Below are positions 17,228 to 28,768 of a stretch of DNA of 64,000 bases, piece after piece. Every line of letters begins with the position of its first letter. The stretch's first letter is position 1. The stretch is taken from contig NZ_QKVL01000002.1 of assembly GCF_003231275.1 (NCBI RefSeq), positions 62,001-126,000 of the forward strand, written 5' to 3'. Below the pieces are notes generated by a model that worked only from the letters and a program-made list of their open reading frames with translations, was not told the origin of the DNA and did no database searches. Made by a program: the position numbers and the translations under genes. Origin of the DNA: Pseudomonas huaxiensis (GTDB taxonomy: Bacteria > Pseudomonadota > Gammaproteobacteria > Pseudomonadales > Pseudomonadaceae).

Positions 17228-19688
17228 CCCGCAAATCCTCGAAGAACGCCTTCTTCCCATCCACCTGCACCGAAGCCCGGGGCAGGTTCGCCTGCTCCCC
17301 GTTAGGCACTTCCACATGCCAGTAGCAGTGGCGCACCGCCCGGGTAATCGCGACATAGGCCAGCCGCAGTATCTCTTCCTTCTGCGCCGTATCGAAGGCT
17401 TCCGGGTCACCCGAACGGCCCAGCCCCGCCAGCCGGTAGACCTGATTCTTGTACGGCGAGCGGGTCACATACTGGCAATCCCCGAGCATGAACACCGCAT
17501 CCGCCTGCAGGCCCTTGGCGCTGTGATAGGTCAATTGGCGCAGCCGGCGCTGCCCTGGCGGCAAGCTAGAATCCACATTAACTACAGATTGAATATGCTC
17601 TGAAATCAATGATTTATCAGAACCTTTTCGAAACAGGATCATGATCGAATCGCCGCGCCGGTAGTGCTCCATCACCTGCTGCGCCAGCGCCGACTCGTCC
17701 CGCTCCTGTACGTGCACCGGCCAACGCTCTTCAGCCGCTGCCCCCACCGCCTTGGCCTTTTTGCCGGTAATCGACGGCGCGGACTTCACGATATGCTCGG
17801 CGGCATCGATGATGTGCTGGTGGCTACGGTAGTTGTCGGTGAGCATGACCCGGGTACTGGAAGGCGCGACGAAGGTCTTGGCGAACTCCATGAAGTACTT
17901 CGGCGAGCTGCCCCGCCAGCCATAGATCGACTGCCAGTCATCGCCCACGCAAAGCAGCGAGGAATGCTGTGCCCTGCGCCCGACCTGCATGGCCGGGCCA
18001 CGGCGGCGGATCTCCCGCAGGCTGGCCCGCAGCCAGGACACAATCTGCGGCGAGACATCCTGAAATTCGTCGATCATCAGGTGCGCTAGCGGCCGCAATA
18101 GCGGGTCGGGCAACAAGCGCAAGTTCTCCGGGTTGTTCTCGCCGAACAGGGCGAACATGCGGTTATAGGTCATCACCGGTGGCGACTGCCCCAACAGATG
18201 TTCCTCCAGCGCTTTCCAATACAGGCTCAAGGCCTCGAAGAACTGCGCATCGCTGTCGCCCTGCGGGAAGCTCATGCCGCTCACGGCGACAGCGACATCC
18301 AACCCCAGATTTTCGATAAAGCCCGCCGCCGTGACGAAAGCATCCAGCAGCGGCACCGCGGCCAGCTCGCCCTTGACCTTGTAATCGAAGCCGGGACCAG
18401 CCACCGCATCGCCCGCCAGGGACGCGGTCAAGCGCTTGGCAGCAGCATAATTTTCCAGCCAGATCACAGGCTTATCGCAGAAAGCTTGAAACAGGGTGCG
18501 CTTGATCACCCACTCAGCCCAGACCGGCAGCTTGGCGCTCGGGCGCTTGTACTGCTGGTTTTCCCCCGGATCGAAACCCAGCACCACCCAGGCGTCCAGC
18601 TCGGCGATATGGCCATGGAAATGGAAACGGCTGCCGTTGATTTCGACCGTCTCACGGCTCGGCTCGATGCCTTTGATGGGCCAGGCACCGGCGCCAAACC
18701 ACAGGTCTTCGATGGTGTCGCACAGTTCTTCATCGCGACTGGCGGAGAGCTGGGTTACCGCCATGCGTTTCTGCACGTCGGGATGGTCTTTTTCCAGCGA
18801 CTTCAGTTGCACCGCCTCGCGACGCAGCCCGCCGATCAACGCGGCAAAACGCGGATTGGCCCGCAGCAGGTCGCGGTAACACAGGTTGAGTTGCTGACGC
18901 TGGGCGTCGTTGATGCGCAGGTCGAAGGGGTTGCTCTCGGCGTCGGCTTCGGCGCCGGCGGGCAGTTCGCTGCCGAGGGTTTCGAAGGCACGCACCTGGC
19001 TGAATCCCGGCAGGCTGCGCACCAGCGGCAGGATCCGCGAGTGGAAGGTGCGCACCAGCTCCCGCGCCTGCGCCGGGTTCAACGCCACCTGCCAGAGGCT
19101 GAACACCTGCAGCAAGCGGGCAATGAAGTCCTTGCGCGACTCGCGGGTGAACGTCACCACGGTCATGGCGTCCAGCTCGTAGCCCAGGTAATGACGCAGC
19201 AGCAGGATGCGCAGCACCAGGGATGTGGACTTGCCCGCCCCCGCGCCGGCGATGACACAGGTGGAAGGCGTGTCGCTGAAGATCATCTTCCACTGCGCGG
19301 CGCTGGGTTGGGCGTGCTCCGGCAGATGCCGGGTGACATCGGCCTTGAAGCGCTTCTTCAGCTCGGCGGTGAGCGGCAGGCGCCAGTCGTCGAACAGGCT
19401 GTCGTCCAGGCCGGGAATACCATGGCTGTCGGGGCGGGTGTCACGGATCACCAACACCTGACGACCGGCTTCGTAGCCATCGACACGCCCCTGGTCGTAA
19501 CCCTCACGCAAGCCATCGGCGTGGCCAGTGCGCTGACCGCTGGCGTGGCCCTGGAACCAGGAATCCCGATGTTGCGCCCGCAGGCGGTTGAGGCCACGGC
19601 CGAGCAGGCGCGCGGTGAAGCGCCGGATCCACGGCAACTGGGCGGGAGGGGTCAATTCGAGGGGTTGCGGGGGAAGCTTGTCTGACAC
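17184..19688 (-). CDS. UvrD/Rep-like superfamily 1 helicase with N-terminal glycine-repeat helix
   Basis: The 834-residue protein has Walker [10 protein letters not shown] (147-155), motif Ia FTRESRKDF, motif [11 protein letters not shown], motif [17 protein letters not shown] and motif VI VAITRA. It should unwind DNA 3'-5' using ATP. The first 100 residues are not helicase: Gly occurs at 47, 51, 55, 59, 63, 67, 71 and 75, exactly every fourth residue, as in the GxxxG repeats of FliH/YscL. Codons at 17570-17645 are AT-rich against the GC-rich rest. The gene appears to stand alone, so its pathway is unknown. Confidence 0.85.
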   Translation of the reverse strand: MSDKLPPQPLELTPPAQLPWIRRFTARLLGRGLNRLRAQHRDSWFQGHASGQRTGHADGLREGYDQGRVDGYEAGRQVLVIRDTRPDSHGIPGLDDSLFDDWRLPLTAELKKRFKADVTRHLPEHAQPSAAQWKMIFSDTPSTCVIAGAGAGKSTSLVLRILLLRHYLGYELDAMTVVTFTRESRKDFIARLLQVFSLWQVALNPAQARELVRTFHSRILPLVRSLPGFSQVRAFETLGSELPAGAEADAESNPFDLRINDAQRQQLNLCYRDLLRANPRFAALIGGLRREAVQLKSLEKDHPDVQKRMAVTQLSASRDEELCDTIEDLWFGAGAWPIKGIEPSRETVEINGSRFHFHGHIAELDAWVVLGFDPGENQQYKRPSAKLPVWAEWVIKRTLFQAFCDKPVIWLENYAAAKRLTASLAGDAVAGPGFDYKVKGELAAVPLLDAFVTAAGFIENLGLDVAVAVSGMSFPQGDSDAQFFEALSLYWKALEEHLLGQSPPVMTYNRMFALFGENNPENLRLLPDPLLRPLAHLMIDEFQDVSPQIVSWLRASLREIRRRGPAMQVGRRAQHSSLLCVGDDWQSIYGWRGSSPKYFMEFAKTFVAPSSTRVMLTDNYRSHQHIIDAAEHIVKSAPSITGKKAKAVGAAAEERWPVHVQERDESALAQQVMEHYRRGDSIMILFRKGSDKSLISEHIQSVVNVDSSLPPGQRRLRQLTYHSAKGLQADAVFMLGDCQYVTRSPYKNQVYRLAGLGRSGDPEAFDTAQKEEILRLAYVAITRAVRHCYWHVEVPNGEQANLPRASVQVDGKKAFFEDLRVTTSRSQPTSPIRP

Positions 19689-19812
19689 ACCGGCTCCGGC
19701 AGGAAATCACATAAGCCGGAAGTTTTACCCCATTCAGGCGCAATGGGACAGAACTGATTGTCTGGAAAATCAGGGGATTAGCAGGGGGACTTGAGAAAAG
19801 CCATTGCGCTGG

Positions 19813-19895
19813 GCGCCATCGCTGGCAAGCCAGCCCCCACAGGGTGGACTGTGATGTTCACACAACCTGTGGGAGCCGGCTTGCCGGCGATCAGT
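19813..19895. repeat. Pair of inverted REP elements
   Basis: ATCGCTGGCAAGCCAGC and, 50 bases on, GTGGGAGCCGGCTTGCC then GGCGAT are two oppositely oriented REP copies of the Pseudomonas GTGGGAGC type. They lie downstream of pgm, where they can fold into one large hairpin. Confidence 0.85.
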
Positions 19896-19896
19896 G

Positions 19897-21537
<1,641 letters not shown>

Positions 21538-21631
21538 GCAAAACCTCAAGAAAAGAGTTTCAGGGTGATGAAATCACGCAGTTTACTGGCACTTCGACTA
21601 CAAGGCGACGATGAAGATCCACGGCACCTGA

Positions 21632-23893
21632 CTATTTATCCTGAGGTGCCCACCAGGCCGGAAACATCCGTTGCACGCGGGCTTCAGCGAAACGGTCATC
21701 GATCAGCAGAACAGTGCCACGGTCCTCGGTGCCACGGATGACTCGCCCCGCCGCCTGGATCACCTTGCGCACGCCGGGGTAGAGATAGGTGTAGTCAAAG
21801 CCGGAACTGAACAATGCCGCCATGCGCTCCTTGAGCTGTTCATTCACCGGATTGACCTGAGGCAGCCCGAGGGTGGCGATGAATGCGCCGATCAAGCGGG
21901 TTCCCGGCAGGTCCACGCCCTCGGCGAAAGCGCCGCCGAGCACCGCAAAACCAATGCCGTGGCCGTTTTCGACAAAGCGATCGAGAAAACCCTGACGCTG
22001 CTCTTCATCCATGCCCGAAGACTGCGACCACTGCTCGATGCCCGGATAACGCTCGGCCAGCAGCGCCGACACTTGCTGGAGGTATTCAAAACTGCTGAAG
22101 AACGCCAGGTAGTTGCCCGGCTGATCGCGAAACTGGCTGGCTATCAGTTCAACGATGGGCGCCAGGGAAGCCCGGCGGTGCTGATAGCGGGTGGAGACAT
22201 TGCTGACGATACGCACTTGCAACTGCTCGGCCACGAAAGGCGATTCGACCTCCAGCCAGGCCGTGTCGGTGGGGATGCCCAGCAGGTCGGCGTAGAAATG
22301 CCGTGGACTGAGCGTGGCGGAAAACAGCACGGCGCTGCGCGCGGCGGCGAAACGCGGGGCCAGCAGCGGCGCCGGCACTACGTTGCGCAGACACAGGGTC
22401 GAAAGGCTGCGGCGCCCTGCCCCGTTGCGCTTGCTGATATCGAACAGGAAGTGCTCGTCGAACACCTCGCTCAAACGCAGGAATTGCAGAGCCTGGAAGA
22501 AAAACTGCAACAGCGCCGGGTCCACCGCCTGGGGCGTGCGGTTCATCAATTCCTGGACCAGGCCGACGCAGCGCAGCAACGCCTTGAGAAACGCCGTCGG
22601 CAGCTCGTTGCCCGCCTGATACGGCGCCACCTGTTCCTTGTGCAGGCGGTTCCATTCGCGGTTGAGGCTCTGCAAGGCGCTGACCATGCCCGCCGGCGGT
22701 TCGCGTCGCAAGGCCTGCAACTGGCCCTGGTCGAGGCTGGCGCTGTACATCTGCCGCGCCCGCTCCACCAGGTTGTGCGCCTCGTCCACTGCCAGCGCCA
22801 GACGCCATTGATCGGTCTGGGCAAGGCCGAACAGCAACGCACTCTGGTCGAAGTAGTAGTTGTAGTCCGCCACCAGCAGATCGACCCAGCGCGCCAGTTC
22901 CTGGGCGAGGTAGTACGGACAGACCTGATGAGCCAGGGCCAGTTCGCGGACCTGGGCTTTGTCCAGCAGCGGCAGGCGCATCGCCGCCTCGCGGGCGACT
23001 GGCAGGCGATCATAAAAGCCTTTGGCCAATGGACAGGCGTCGCCGTGGCAGGCGGTACCGGGGTATTCGCAGGCTTTGTCGCGAGCGACCAGCTCCAGGC
23101 TACGCAGGGCCAGTTCCGGATCGGTCGTCATTACCTGACGCAGCGCATCCAGTGCCAGCGCGCGGCCCGGAGTCTTGGCGGTGAGAAAGAGGATCTTGTC
23201 CAGCGACTGGCGGGGCATGGCCTTGAGCAACGGAAACAGCGTGCCGAGGGTTTTGCCGATGCCGGTGGTGGCTTGAGCCATCAGACAGCGGCCGGTGCTG
23301 ACCGCCTTGTACACGGTCTCGGCCAGCTCACGTTGCCCCTTGCGAAACAACGGCCAGGGAAAACCCAACGCCTGCAGCCCGGCATCGCGCAGCGCCAGGC
23401 GCCGGCTCTGCTCCTCGGCCCACTGCACGAAGCGTCCGCATAGCTGTTGGAAATAGGCTTCAAGTTCGGCGGCGCTGGTGGTGCATTCGAAACGGGTTTC
23501 CTGGTCGCTGTCGACATCCAGGTAGACCAGCGCCAGGTTGATCGTTGCCAGGTTGCGCTGCTGGCACATCAGCCAGCCATAGACCCGCGCCTGCGCCCAA
23601 TGCAATTGCCGGTGGTTATCCGGCTGGGTGTTCAGGTCACCGCGATGGGTCTTGATCTCTTCCAGGCAATTGCGGCCCGGCGCATAGCCGTCGGCACGAC
23701 CACGGACTTCAAGGCTGCCGAACATCCCGTCCAGAGCAACCTCGGCCTCGTAGTCGCTGCCGCGCCGCCCAACCACCCGGCGATGCCCGGCCACCCCTTC
23801 CTGCGCGGTTGGTGACGGGGTAAACCGCAGGTCCAGATCACCGACCTTGGCGGTGAACTCGCACAAGGTGCGCACCGCCACCCGATAGCTCAC
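21632..23893 (-). CDS. RecB/Cas4-type nuclease fused to XPD/DinG-like Fe-S helicase
   Basis: A 753-residue fusion. Residues 1-160 form a PD-(D/E)XK nuclease: Asp68 in GRADGY, Glu79-x-Lys81 in LEEIKTH, and the RecB-family Q101-x3-Y105. The remainder is an XPD/DinG helicase with Walker A QATTGIGKT (207-215), a probable Fe-S cluster (Cys275, Cys282, Cys287 and a later CPYYLA), DEAH box and QAAGRVIRG. The GTG at 23893 overlaps the FAN1 stop (GTGA); an ATG at 23905 is possible. The architecture recalls eukaryotic Dna2 and FANCJ. It is cotranscribed with FAN1 under a LexA-box promoter. Confidence 0.85.
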   Translation of the reverse strand: MSYRVAVRTLCEFTAKVGDLDLRFTPSPTAQEGVAGHRRVVGRRGSDYEAEVALDGMFGSLEVRGRADGYAPGRNCLEEIKTHRGDLNTQPDNHRQLHWAQARVYGWLMCQQRNLATINLALVYLDVDSDQETRFECTTSAAELEAYFQQLCGRFVQWAEEQSRRLALRDAGLQALGFPWPLFRKGQRELAETVYKAVSTGRCLMAQATTGIGKTLGTLFPLLKAMPRQSLDKILFLTAKTPGRALALDALRQVMTTDPELALRSLELVARDKACEYPGTACHGDACPLAKGFYDRLPVAREAAMRLPLLDKAQVRELALAHQVCPYYLAQELARWVDLLVADYNYYFDQSALLFGLAQTDQWRLALAVDEAHNLVERARQMYSASLDQGQLQALRREPPAGMVSALQSLNREWNRLHKEQVAPYQAGNELPTAFLKALLRCVGLVQELMNRTPQAVDPALLQFFFQALQFLRLSEVFDEHFLFDISKRNGAGRRSLSTLCLRNVVPAPLLAPRFAAARSAVLFSATLSPRHFYADLLGIPTDTAWLEVESPFVAEQLQVRIVSNVSTRYQHRRASLAPIVELIASQFRDQPGNYLAFFSSFEYLQQVSALLAERYPGIEQWSQSSGMDEEQRQGFLDRFVENGHGIGFAVLGGAFAEGVDLPGTRLIGAFIATLGLPQVNPVNEQLKERMAALFSSGFDYTYLYPGVRKVIQAAGRVIRGTEDRGTVLLIDDRFAEARVQRMFPAWWAPQDK

Positions 23894-25539
23894 GGGCTTA
23901 CCCATTCGACGTGGCAGACATCTACCGGCAGTCCGTGGGTGGAGCAGAATTCGATCCAGCGCAGTTGGTTGTCCTGCAGGCGGTCGCCGGGGCCTTTTAC
24001 CTCGATCATCCGGTAACGCTTCTCTTCGGGCCAGAACTGGATCAGGTCGGGCATGCCGGCGCGATTGGCCTGGATATCCTCGAGCAAACGCAGGAAACAG
24101 TGCTTCAAATGCACAGGCGGCAGGCACACCAGTGCTTGCTCCAACAAGGCATGGGTCAGCAAGTCCCAGTATACGAATGGCGATTGCAGACCGTGCTTGG
24201 CGGCATAGTTGTCGAGAATGGTCTGGCGATAGCGCCCATCGTCCAGCTGTCCGAGACACTCGGCAAACCGCTCTGCACGGCGGGCGTGGAAACCAGCATC
24301 GAGCAAGTCCTGGGGACCACTCTGGAACGGATGAAAGAAGGCGCCGGGTAGCGGCTCGAAAATCGCGGTCCAGCAAAGTAAGCCGAACAGACTGTTGAAC
24401 AGGGTGTTCTCGACATAGTGAACCGGCGCCGCCTCGGTCTGTTCCAGGTGAGCCCGCACTGCCCCCTCCACACCCAGTGTCGACAGATCCTGAGGCAGGC
24501 ACAGGTCCAGGCGACGGATCGCGCGCGGCTTGCGCCGTGACTGTGGCGGACCACCGAGCTTGCGCTTGAGCCGCGGCAAGATCCGGGTCAGGGCCTGGGC
24601 CTCGGCGGCATTCCCCGGCTGCTCCGCAGCCAGGAGCGCCAATTCGAGTGCTGCGGGGTAATCGCCGCTGCGCTCGAGAACACGGATATGCCGCTCTCGC
24701 GCCTGCGGGTGTGCGCAGTTGGGATAGATCCTCAACGCCCGCGACCAGTCACCCAGGCGCTCGCAGTGGTAGGCAAGCTGGTATTGAACGCGGGCCCGGC
24801 GACGCTCAAGCCACGGGTTGGCCGTGCTCAGCGTGGCTAGCTTGCCCAGCAGCAGGTCGATGTCCGGTTGGCTTTCCAGTTGTTCGGAACAGGCATGCAG
24901 TGCCAGGCACAACTCGATATCGGCGCGCTCGCGCAAGGCCCGGGAGTCGCTGCTGAAACTCACCTGCTCATAGCGCAGAACGCCCAGGTCGGCGAGGACG
25001 AACTCAGACCAGTCCTGATAGAGATTTCCGAAAAACATCAGTCGCAGACGGTCACAGATCGCCTGCTGGCGCAGCACATAAATGACCTCGTCGCAGCCCG
25101 GCCACCACTGCCGTAACGGCCGCGGCTCGGGGAACAGACCGTGCAATTGCTCGAACAACTCGTGCTTGGCGGCCCTCGGCCGGCTCAGGACCGAGGCGAA
25201 GCAGGTACTGATTTCCTCCTTGAGCAACACCTCGAACAGTGCGTCCAGTCCCAAGGGCGCGTCATCCTCAACCCAGCCCAGCGCCAGCAAGGGTTGCAAC
25301 GCCTGACGTGGCGAACCTATCTCGGCATAGACCAGCCGGCGCTCACGAAACAGCACGCCCTTGCGCATCACCATACGCACAAACAGCGCCTGGCTTGCCT
25401 GAGGCAACTGCGCGAAGCTCTCGATAAACGCGTGTTCGTCGGCGTCCAGCAAATCGGCATAACGCGCGCGCAACCAGTCCAGCACTTGCCGGAAGTTGTG
25501 CAGGTAGTAGAGCGGTTCGTTGACGGAATGGGCGATCAC
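23890..25539 (-). CDS. FAN1-like structure-specific nuclease (VRR-NUC domain)
   Basis: A 549-residue protein whose C-terminus is a VRR-NUC nuclease with catalytic Asp498 (MPDLIQFW) and Glu513-x-Lys515 (IEVKGPGDR). The N-terminal helical and TPR-like part and the conserved NEPLYYLHNF start match bacterial FAN1 proteins. FAN1 cuts 5' flaps and unhooks DNA interstrand crosslinks. No ATG lies in frame near the start; the GTG at 25539 is preferred because a promoter -10 at 25571-25576 would leave a leader of about 25 bases, whereas the TTG at 25557 would be nearly leaderless. It overlaps the helicase gene. Confidence 0.87.
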   Translation of the reverse strand: MIAHSVNEPLYYLHNFRQVLDWLRARYADLLDADEHAFIESFAQLPQASQALFVRMVMRKGVLFRERRLVYAEIGSPRQALQPLLALGWVEDDAPLGLDALFEVLLKEEISTCFASVLSRPRAAKHELFEQLHGLFPEPRPLRQWWPGCDEVIYVLRQQAICDRLRLMFFGNLYQDWSEFVLADLGVLRYEQVSFSSDSRALRERADIELCLALHACSEQLESQPDIDLLLGKLATLSTANPWLERRRARVQYQLAYHCERLGDWSRALRIYPNCAHPQARERHIRVLERSGDYPAALELALLAAEQPGNAAEAQALTRILPRLKRKLGGPPQSRRKPRAIRRLDLCLPQDLSTLGVEGAVRAHLEQTEAAPVHYVENTLFNSLFGLLCWTAIFEPLPGAFFHPFQSGPQDLLDAGFHARRAERFAECLGQLDDGRYRQTILDNYAAKHGLQSPFVYWDLLTHALLEQALVCLPPVHLKHCFLRLLEDIQANRAGMPDLIQFWPEEKRYRMIEVKGPGDRLQDNQLRWIEFCSTHGLPVDVCHVEWVSP

Positions 25540-25567
25540 GAGCGGTACAACCAACAAAAAACGGACA

Positions 25568-25600
25568 CTGGTTATACATACAGACCAATACTATTGGCAA
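25568..25600 (-). promoter_or_regulatory. LexA (SOS) box overlapping a sigma-70 promoter for the FAN1-helicase operon
   Basis: On the minus strand CTGTATGTATAACCAG (25583-25568) fits the CTG-N10-CAG LexA operator. It overlaps a promoter with -35 TTGCCA (25600-25595), an 18-base spacer and -10 TATAAC (25576-25571), so bound LexA would block RNA polymerase. Confidence 0.75.
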
Positions 25601-25610
25601 CCGCACAAGA

Positions 25611-27011
25611 TCAATGGTCGAGCGCGATCGGGCTCGCCTCGATCAGCGCATCGCGCCGGTATAGTGCCTGCAGGGCGGACATGGGCAAACCACTGGTGCC
25701 GGTCAGCCACTGCACGACCGACTCCGGCGACGGCTGCCCCTTCAGGACCTTGTGCAGGTAAGGCAGCGCCACCGCCATCCCGGGATGACAACGTCGCAGA
25801 AACTCTTCCAATCCCCTGCCTTGGCTGACGATGGGCGCGAACAACAGGCAGACCAGTTGCGCCTCGCTGACACCAAATGCCTGCGAGGCAAAATCTCCCG
25901 CCAGACGTCGCACCTGTTGCAGGTCTTCGGACTTCTGCCAAGGCCCGAGCAATTGCTCGCGCAGGGTTATCGGCAATTGCTCGCGCTGCATGCCCTCTTC
26001 CGCACGCTGCAGGCACTCTTCAAGACCGTCCTGGTAACAACGCCCGCCGACGAACTCGCCGCGCAAGCCGTGCAGGTGCGCTCGCAAAAGCGGATTGCCG
26101 GGCTCCGTAACGGGAAAGGCAAACGACCACTCATCATGCCGGTAGCGCAACAGATCGAGCAAAAGCCGCCCTTGGCCACAGGACGGGTCGTGAACCAGAT
26201 CATCCACCGCAACGAAACGCGGCATACGGCCGCGAGGCTCGGGCGCCACAGGTTTCTCCCCGACTGCGTCTGCACAGGCAGGCATCCGGTACTCCTGGCG
26301 CACAGCGCTTGCCAGCTCGAACAGCGCCCGTGGGAAGGCTTCGACCGGTCGCACACGTGGCAGGCCAACCTCACGCATCATCCGCAACGCACCGGCGACA
26401 AAGCGCTTGCGCCGCGGGCCCGGGTCTCCGTTGACCAACACATCGACCCCACCATTCCAGGCAGCACCGAGGCGATGCAGGTCGGCCAGGTCGAGATAAT
26501 GTCGATGCGTCAGCGCCAAATGTGGATGGCCTGCCGTCAGATGACCTGCCATCAGTATCGCGTAGCGGTCCGCCTGTTGCTGGGCTCGGGAAATCGCCTG
26601 ACGGGCATCGAAGGGACGTACCTGGCCGTCGTCGACCATCAGCAGCTCGACCCGGGGGTCGTCATGCACCACCAGCGCAGCGAAAGCCCGTTCGACGTTT
26701 CTCAGCACGACGGCAGGCATGTCGGTATGCCGCGCAGTGGCCACCCGCAGGGTGAAAGTGCCGGGAGAGCGCGCCGCCAGGCTCAGTTGGGCGGCCCTGA
26801 GGAAGGCCAGCGTGTGAGTGCTGTCCTGACTGCCGGTGTGCACCATCATGACCTTTAACCCATGGATGCACTCCTGGCCTCCGGCAATCACCATTAGTCG
26901 CTGGATCAACAACTGCAACGACGCGCGCTGGCCCTGGCTCAGGCTTTCGAGCAGCCGCTGCAGGACTTGTTGATAGACAAATTGCATGGCTTGATCATGA
27001 ATCGCGCCCAT
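25611..27011 (-). CDS. Conserved-looking protein of unknown function (466 aa)
   Basis: I do not recognise this family. The 466-residue protein is soluble, has no signal peptide or membrane helix and no nucleotide-binding motif I can name. Features include HTGSQDSTHTLAF near 57, many His and Arg residues in its middle (ALTHRHYLDLADLHRLG) and a Leu/Arg-rich C-terminal half. AGGGAA lies six bases before the ATG at 27011, and codon use is ordinary for the window, so it is a real gene. It is upstream of FAN1 on the same strand, but the LexA-box promoter lies between them. Confidence 0.7.
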   Translation of the reverse strand: MGAIHDQAMQFVYQQVLQRLLESLSQGQRASLQLLIQRLMVIAGGQECIHGLKVMMVHTGSQDSTHTLAFLRAAQLSLAARSPGTFTLRVATARHTDMPAVVLRNVERAFAALVVHDDPRVELLMVDDGQVRPFDARQAISRAQQQADRYAILMAGHLTAGHPHLALTHRHYLDLADLHRLGAAWNGGVDVLVNGDPGPRRKRFVAGALRMMREVGLPRVRPVEAFPRALFELASAVRQEYRMPACADAVGEKPVAPEPRGRMPRFVAVDDLVHDPSCGQGRLLLDLLRYRHDEWSFAFPVTEPGNPLLRAHLHGLRGEFVGGRCYQDGLEECLQRAEEGMQREQLPITLREQLLGPWQKSEDLQQVRRLAGDFASQAFGVSEAQLVCLLFAPIVSQGRGLEEFLRRCHPGMAVALPYLHKVLKGQPSPESVVQWLTGTSGLPMSALQALYRRDALIEASPIALDH

Positions 27012-27473
27012 AGTATTTCCCTGATATTTATTGCAACTAATGAAAACCAGAAACACACCCGAAAAGATGCTTCAACAAGGAACTTTCTTTCTCTTCGGAT
27101 TCAATTTTTAATTCCAATGTAGGAATTTGTTTCCAGCTTGCAGGAAGCCTCCTACACCCAAACAGAACTACCCAAACAGACCCCTGCGGCGGACCTGACC
27201 GAGCGCGATGGCATCCGGATCGCACCTGTCCCGACTGGCAATCAATAATTGAACGAACATATCTCACTCCCTGAGACGATAACGGCAAGGCGGTTTGATT
27301 ACGTGCGGGAAGTCTTTTGCGGCTTGATGCAGCCCATGTTTCTGTACAGCGTTGCGTAATTCAACGGACACTGAAACACCCTTATTCCCACAGCAACAAC
27401 ATAGCCGAAGCAAAGTCCTTAGTCCGCATAAGACTAATAGGAAATTTCTGAAATTTTATGAGGCAAATTTCAC
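27012..27473. other. AT-rich intergenic region without a recognisable gene
   Basis: About 460 bases between the 466-residue gene start and the MDR terminator are clearly richer in AT than the window average. Short open frames here lack ribosome sites and coding bias. The region must hold the promoter for the 466-residue gene. I see no RNA gene or clear operator. Confidence 0.5.
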
Positions 27474-27500
27474 AAAAAAGCCCGAGCATATTCTCGGGCT
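27474..27500 (-). terminator. Rho-independent terminator of the MDR oxidoreductase gene
   Basis: AGCCCGAG (27479-27486) pairs with CTCGGGCT (27493-27500); read on the minus strand the stem is followed by six T. Confidence 0.9.
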
Positions 27501-27525
27501 GTGCAGGAGGGAGCTGAAAGTGCTG

Positions 27526-28548
27526 TCAGGCGTCGGGGAGTTCCAGCACTACACGACCACCACACGGGCACTCGTCCATATGTCGGTGGGCGTCGACGAC
27601 ACGCTCGAACGGGTAGACCTGAATGATTTGCGGCAGCAACTGGCGGTCAGCGGTGAACTGATTGATGTCGCGCAACGCCCGGTGCAAGGCGACCTGGTCC
27701 TGGGTGATACCCAGCTCCGGCTTGCCGGTGAAGTTGCTGATGCAGTGGACAAAGAACTGGATGTTCTTCTGGAACGCCGCGCAGGCCGGGAACGGCGTCT
27801 GGTTGCCGCCCTGCAGGCCGTACAGGACCAGGCTGCCGCGCGGCGCCAGGACATCGCCGAGCAGCGACATCTGCGGCCCGCCGAGACCGTCCAGGACCAT
27901 GTCGACCCCACGGTTGTCGGTGTACTTGTTGATCTGCATGAGCAGATCCTGCTCCTCGGTGACGATCACCTTGTCGGCGCCCAGTTTGAGCAGCGGCTCG
28001 CGCTGTTCGGCATCGCGGGTGGCAGCGATCACCTTCAGGCCCAGGGCCTTGCCCAGTTGCACGAATGAAGGGCCGGCGCAGTGGCTGGCATCAGTGACCA
28101 GCGCGGTCTGCCCGGCCTTGGCACGGGCCAGATCGACGTAGGCGAAATAGGCCATCAGCAGCGGCGTGTAGTGCACGCTGGCTTCGATGGGCGTCAGGAT
28201 GTCGGGATAACGGGTCAGCGCCAGCCGCGGCAGGACGATGATTTCGCCATAGACCGGGTGATCGTTAGGGCTGCTGGCCGGGAAGCTGGCGACCTTGTCG
28301 CCCACCGCCAGGTCATCGACACCTTCGCCTACCGCCGTCACCACGCCCGCCATTTCATGGCCGATGCCGACCGGCAGACGCGCCTGGGACGGCGCCAGAT
28401 TCTGCCGCCAGAGCACGTCATACCAACTGACGCCGATCGCCTGGACACGAATCTGCACTTCCCCGGCAGCCGGCGCGGGCGTTGGTTGCTCCTCGATCTT
28501 GAGCACCTCGGCCGGACCAAACTTGTGGAAACGGATCATGCGGGACAT
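27526..28548 (-). CDS. Zinc-independent MDR oxidoreductase (quinone reductase-like)
   Basis: A 340-residue medium-chain dehydrogenase/reductase. The N-terminal GroES-like domain has GHEMAGVVTAVGEGV (about 63-77) and lacks the structural-zinc cysteines. The Rossmann segment near 150-185 reads TDASHCAGPSFVQLGKALG where a Gly-rich GxGxxG would be usual. It probably reduces an enone or quinone with NADPH. It is transcribed away from the LysR gene at 28769, which is the likely regulator. An intrinsic terminator follows. Confidence 0.83.
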   Translation of the reverse strand: MSRMIRFHKFGPAEVLKIEEQPTPAPAAGEVQIRVQAIGVSWYDVLWRQNLAPSQARLPVGIGHEMAGVVTAVGEGVDDLAVGDKVASFPASSPNDHPVYGEIIVLPRLALTRYPDILTPIEASVHYTPLLMAYFAYVDLARAKAGQTALVTDASHCAGPSFVQLGKALGLKVIAATRDAEQREPLLKLGADKVIVTEEQDLLMQINKYTDNRGVDMVLDGLGGPQMSLLGDVLAPRGSLVLYGLQGGNQTPFPACAAFQKNIQFFVHCISNFTGKPELGITQDQVALHRALRDINQFTADRQLLPQIIQVYPFERVVDAHRHMDECPCGGRVVLELPDA

Positions 28549-28607
28549 CGCAAACCTCGCCTAGTGAACCTCTAATGCCCTGAACTCTATCGGGGCTTTC
28601 ACGGTTA

Positions 28608-28621
28608 GACCATCAGTGGTC
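28608..28621. promoter_or_regulatory. Inverted repeat in the MDR/LysR divergent promoter region
   Basis: GACCA-TCAG-TGGTC is a 5-4-5 palindrome near the middle of the 220-base divergent region. LysR proteins bind dyads in such places; assignment as the operator is inference. Confidence 0.4.
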
Positions 28622-28768
28622 ATTAATAGTCGACATGCTTGTCATCGATTGGGCTCATGCCTGGCTGCTTGCCGTAAACTGGCACACAGCCACAATTTAC
28701 GGTGCAGGGTAACAGCCTTTGCTCGTAAGATTCACCCCTTGCCCCGAACCGCCAGCGAAGCGAAGCCG

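Noticed and set aside
27037..27288. 83-codon minus-strand frame in the AT-rich gap
   Set aside because: No ribosome site, Cys/Ser/Arg-rich random-looking sequence and no codon bias.
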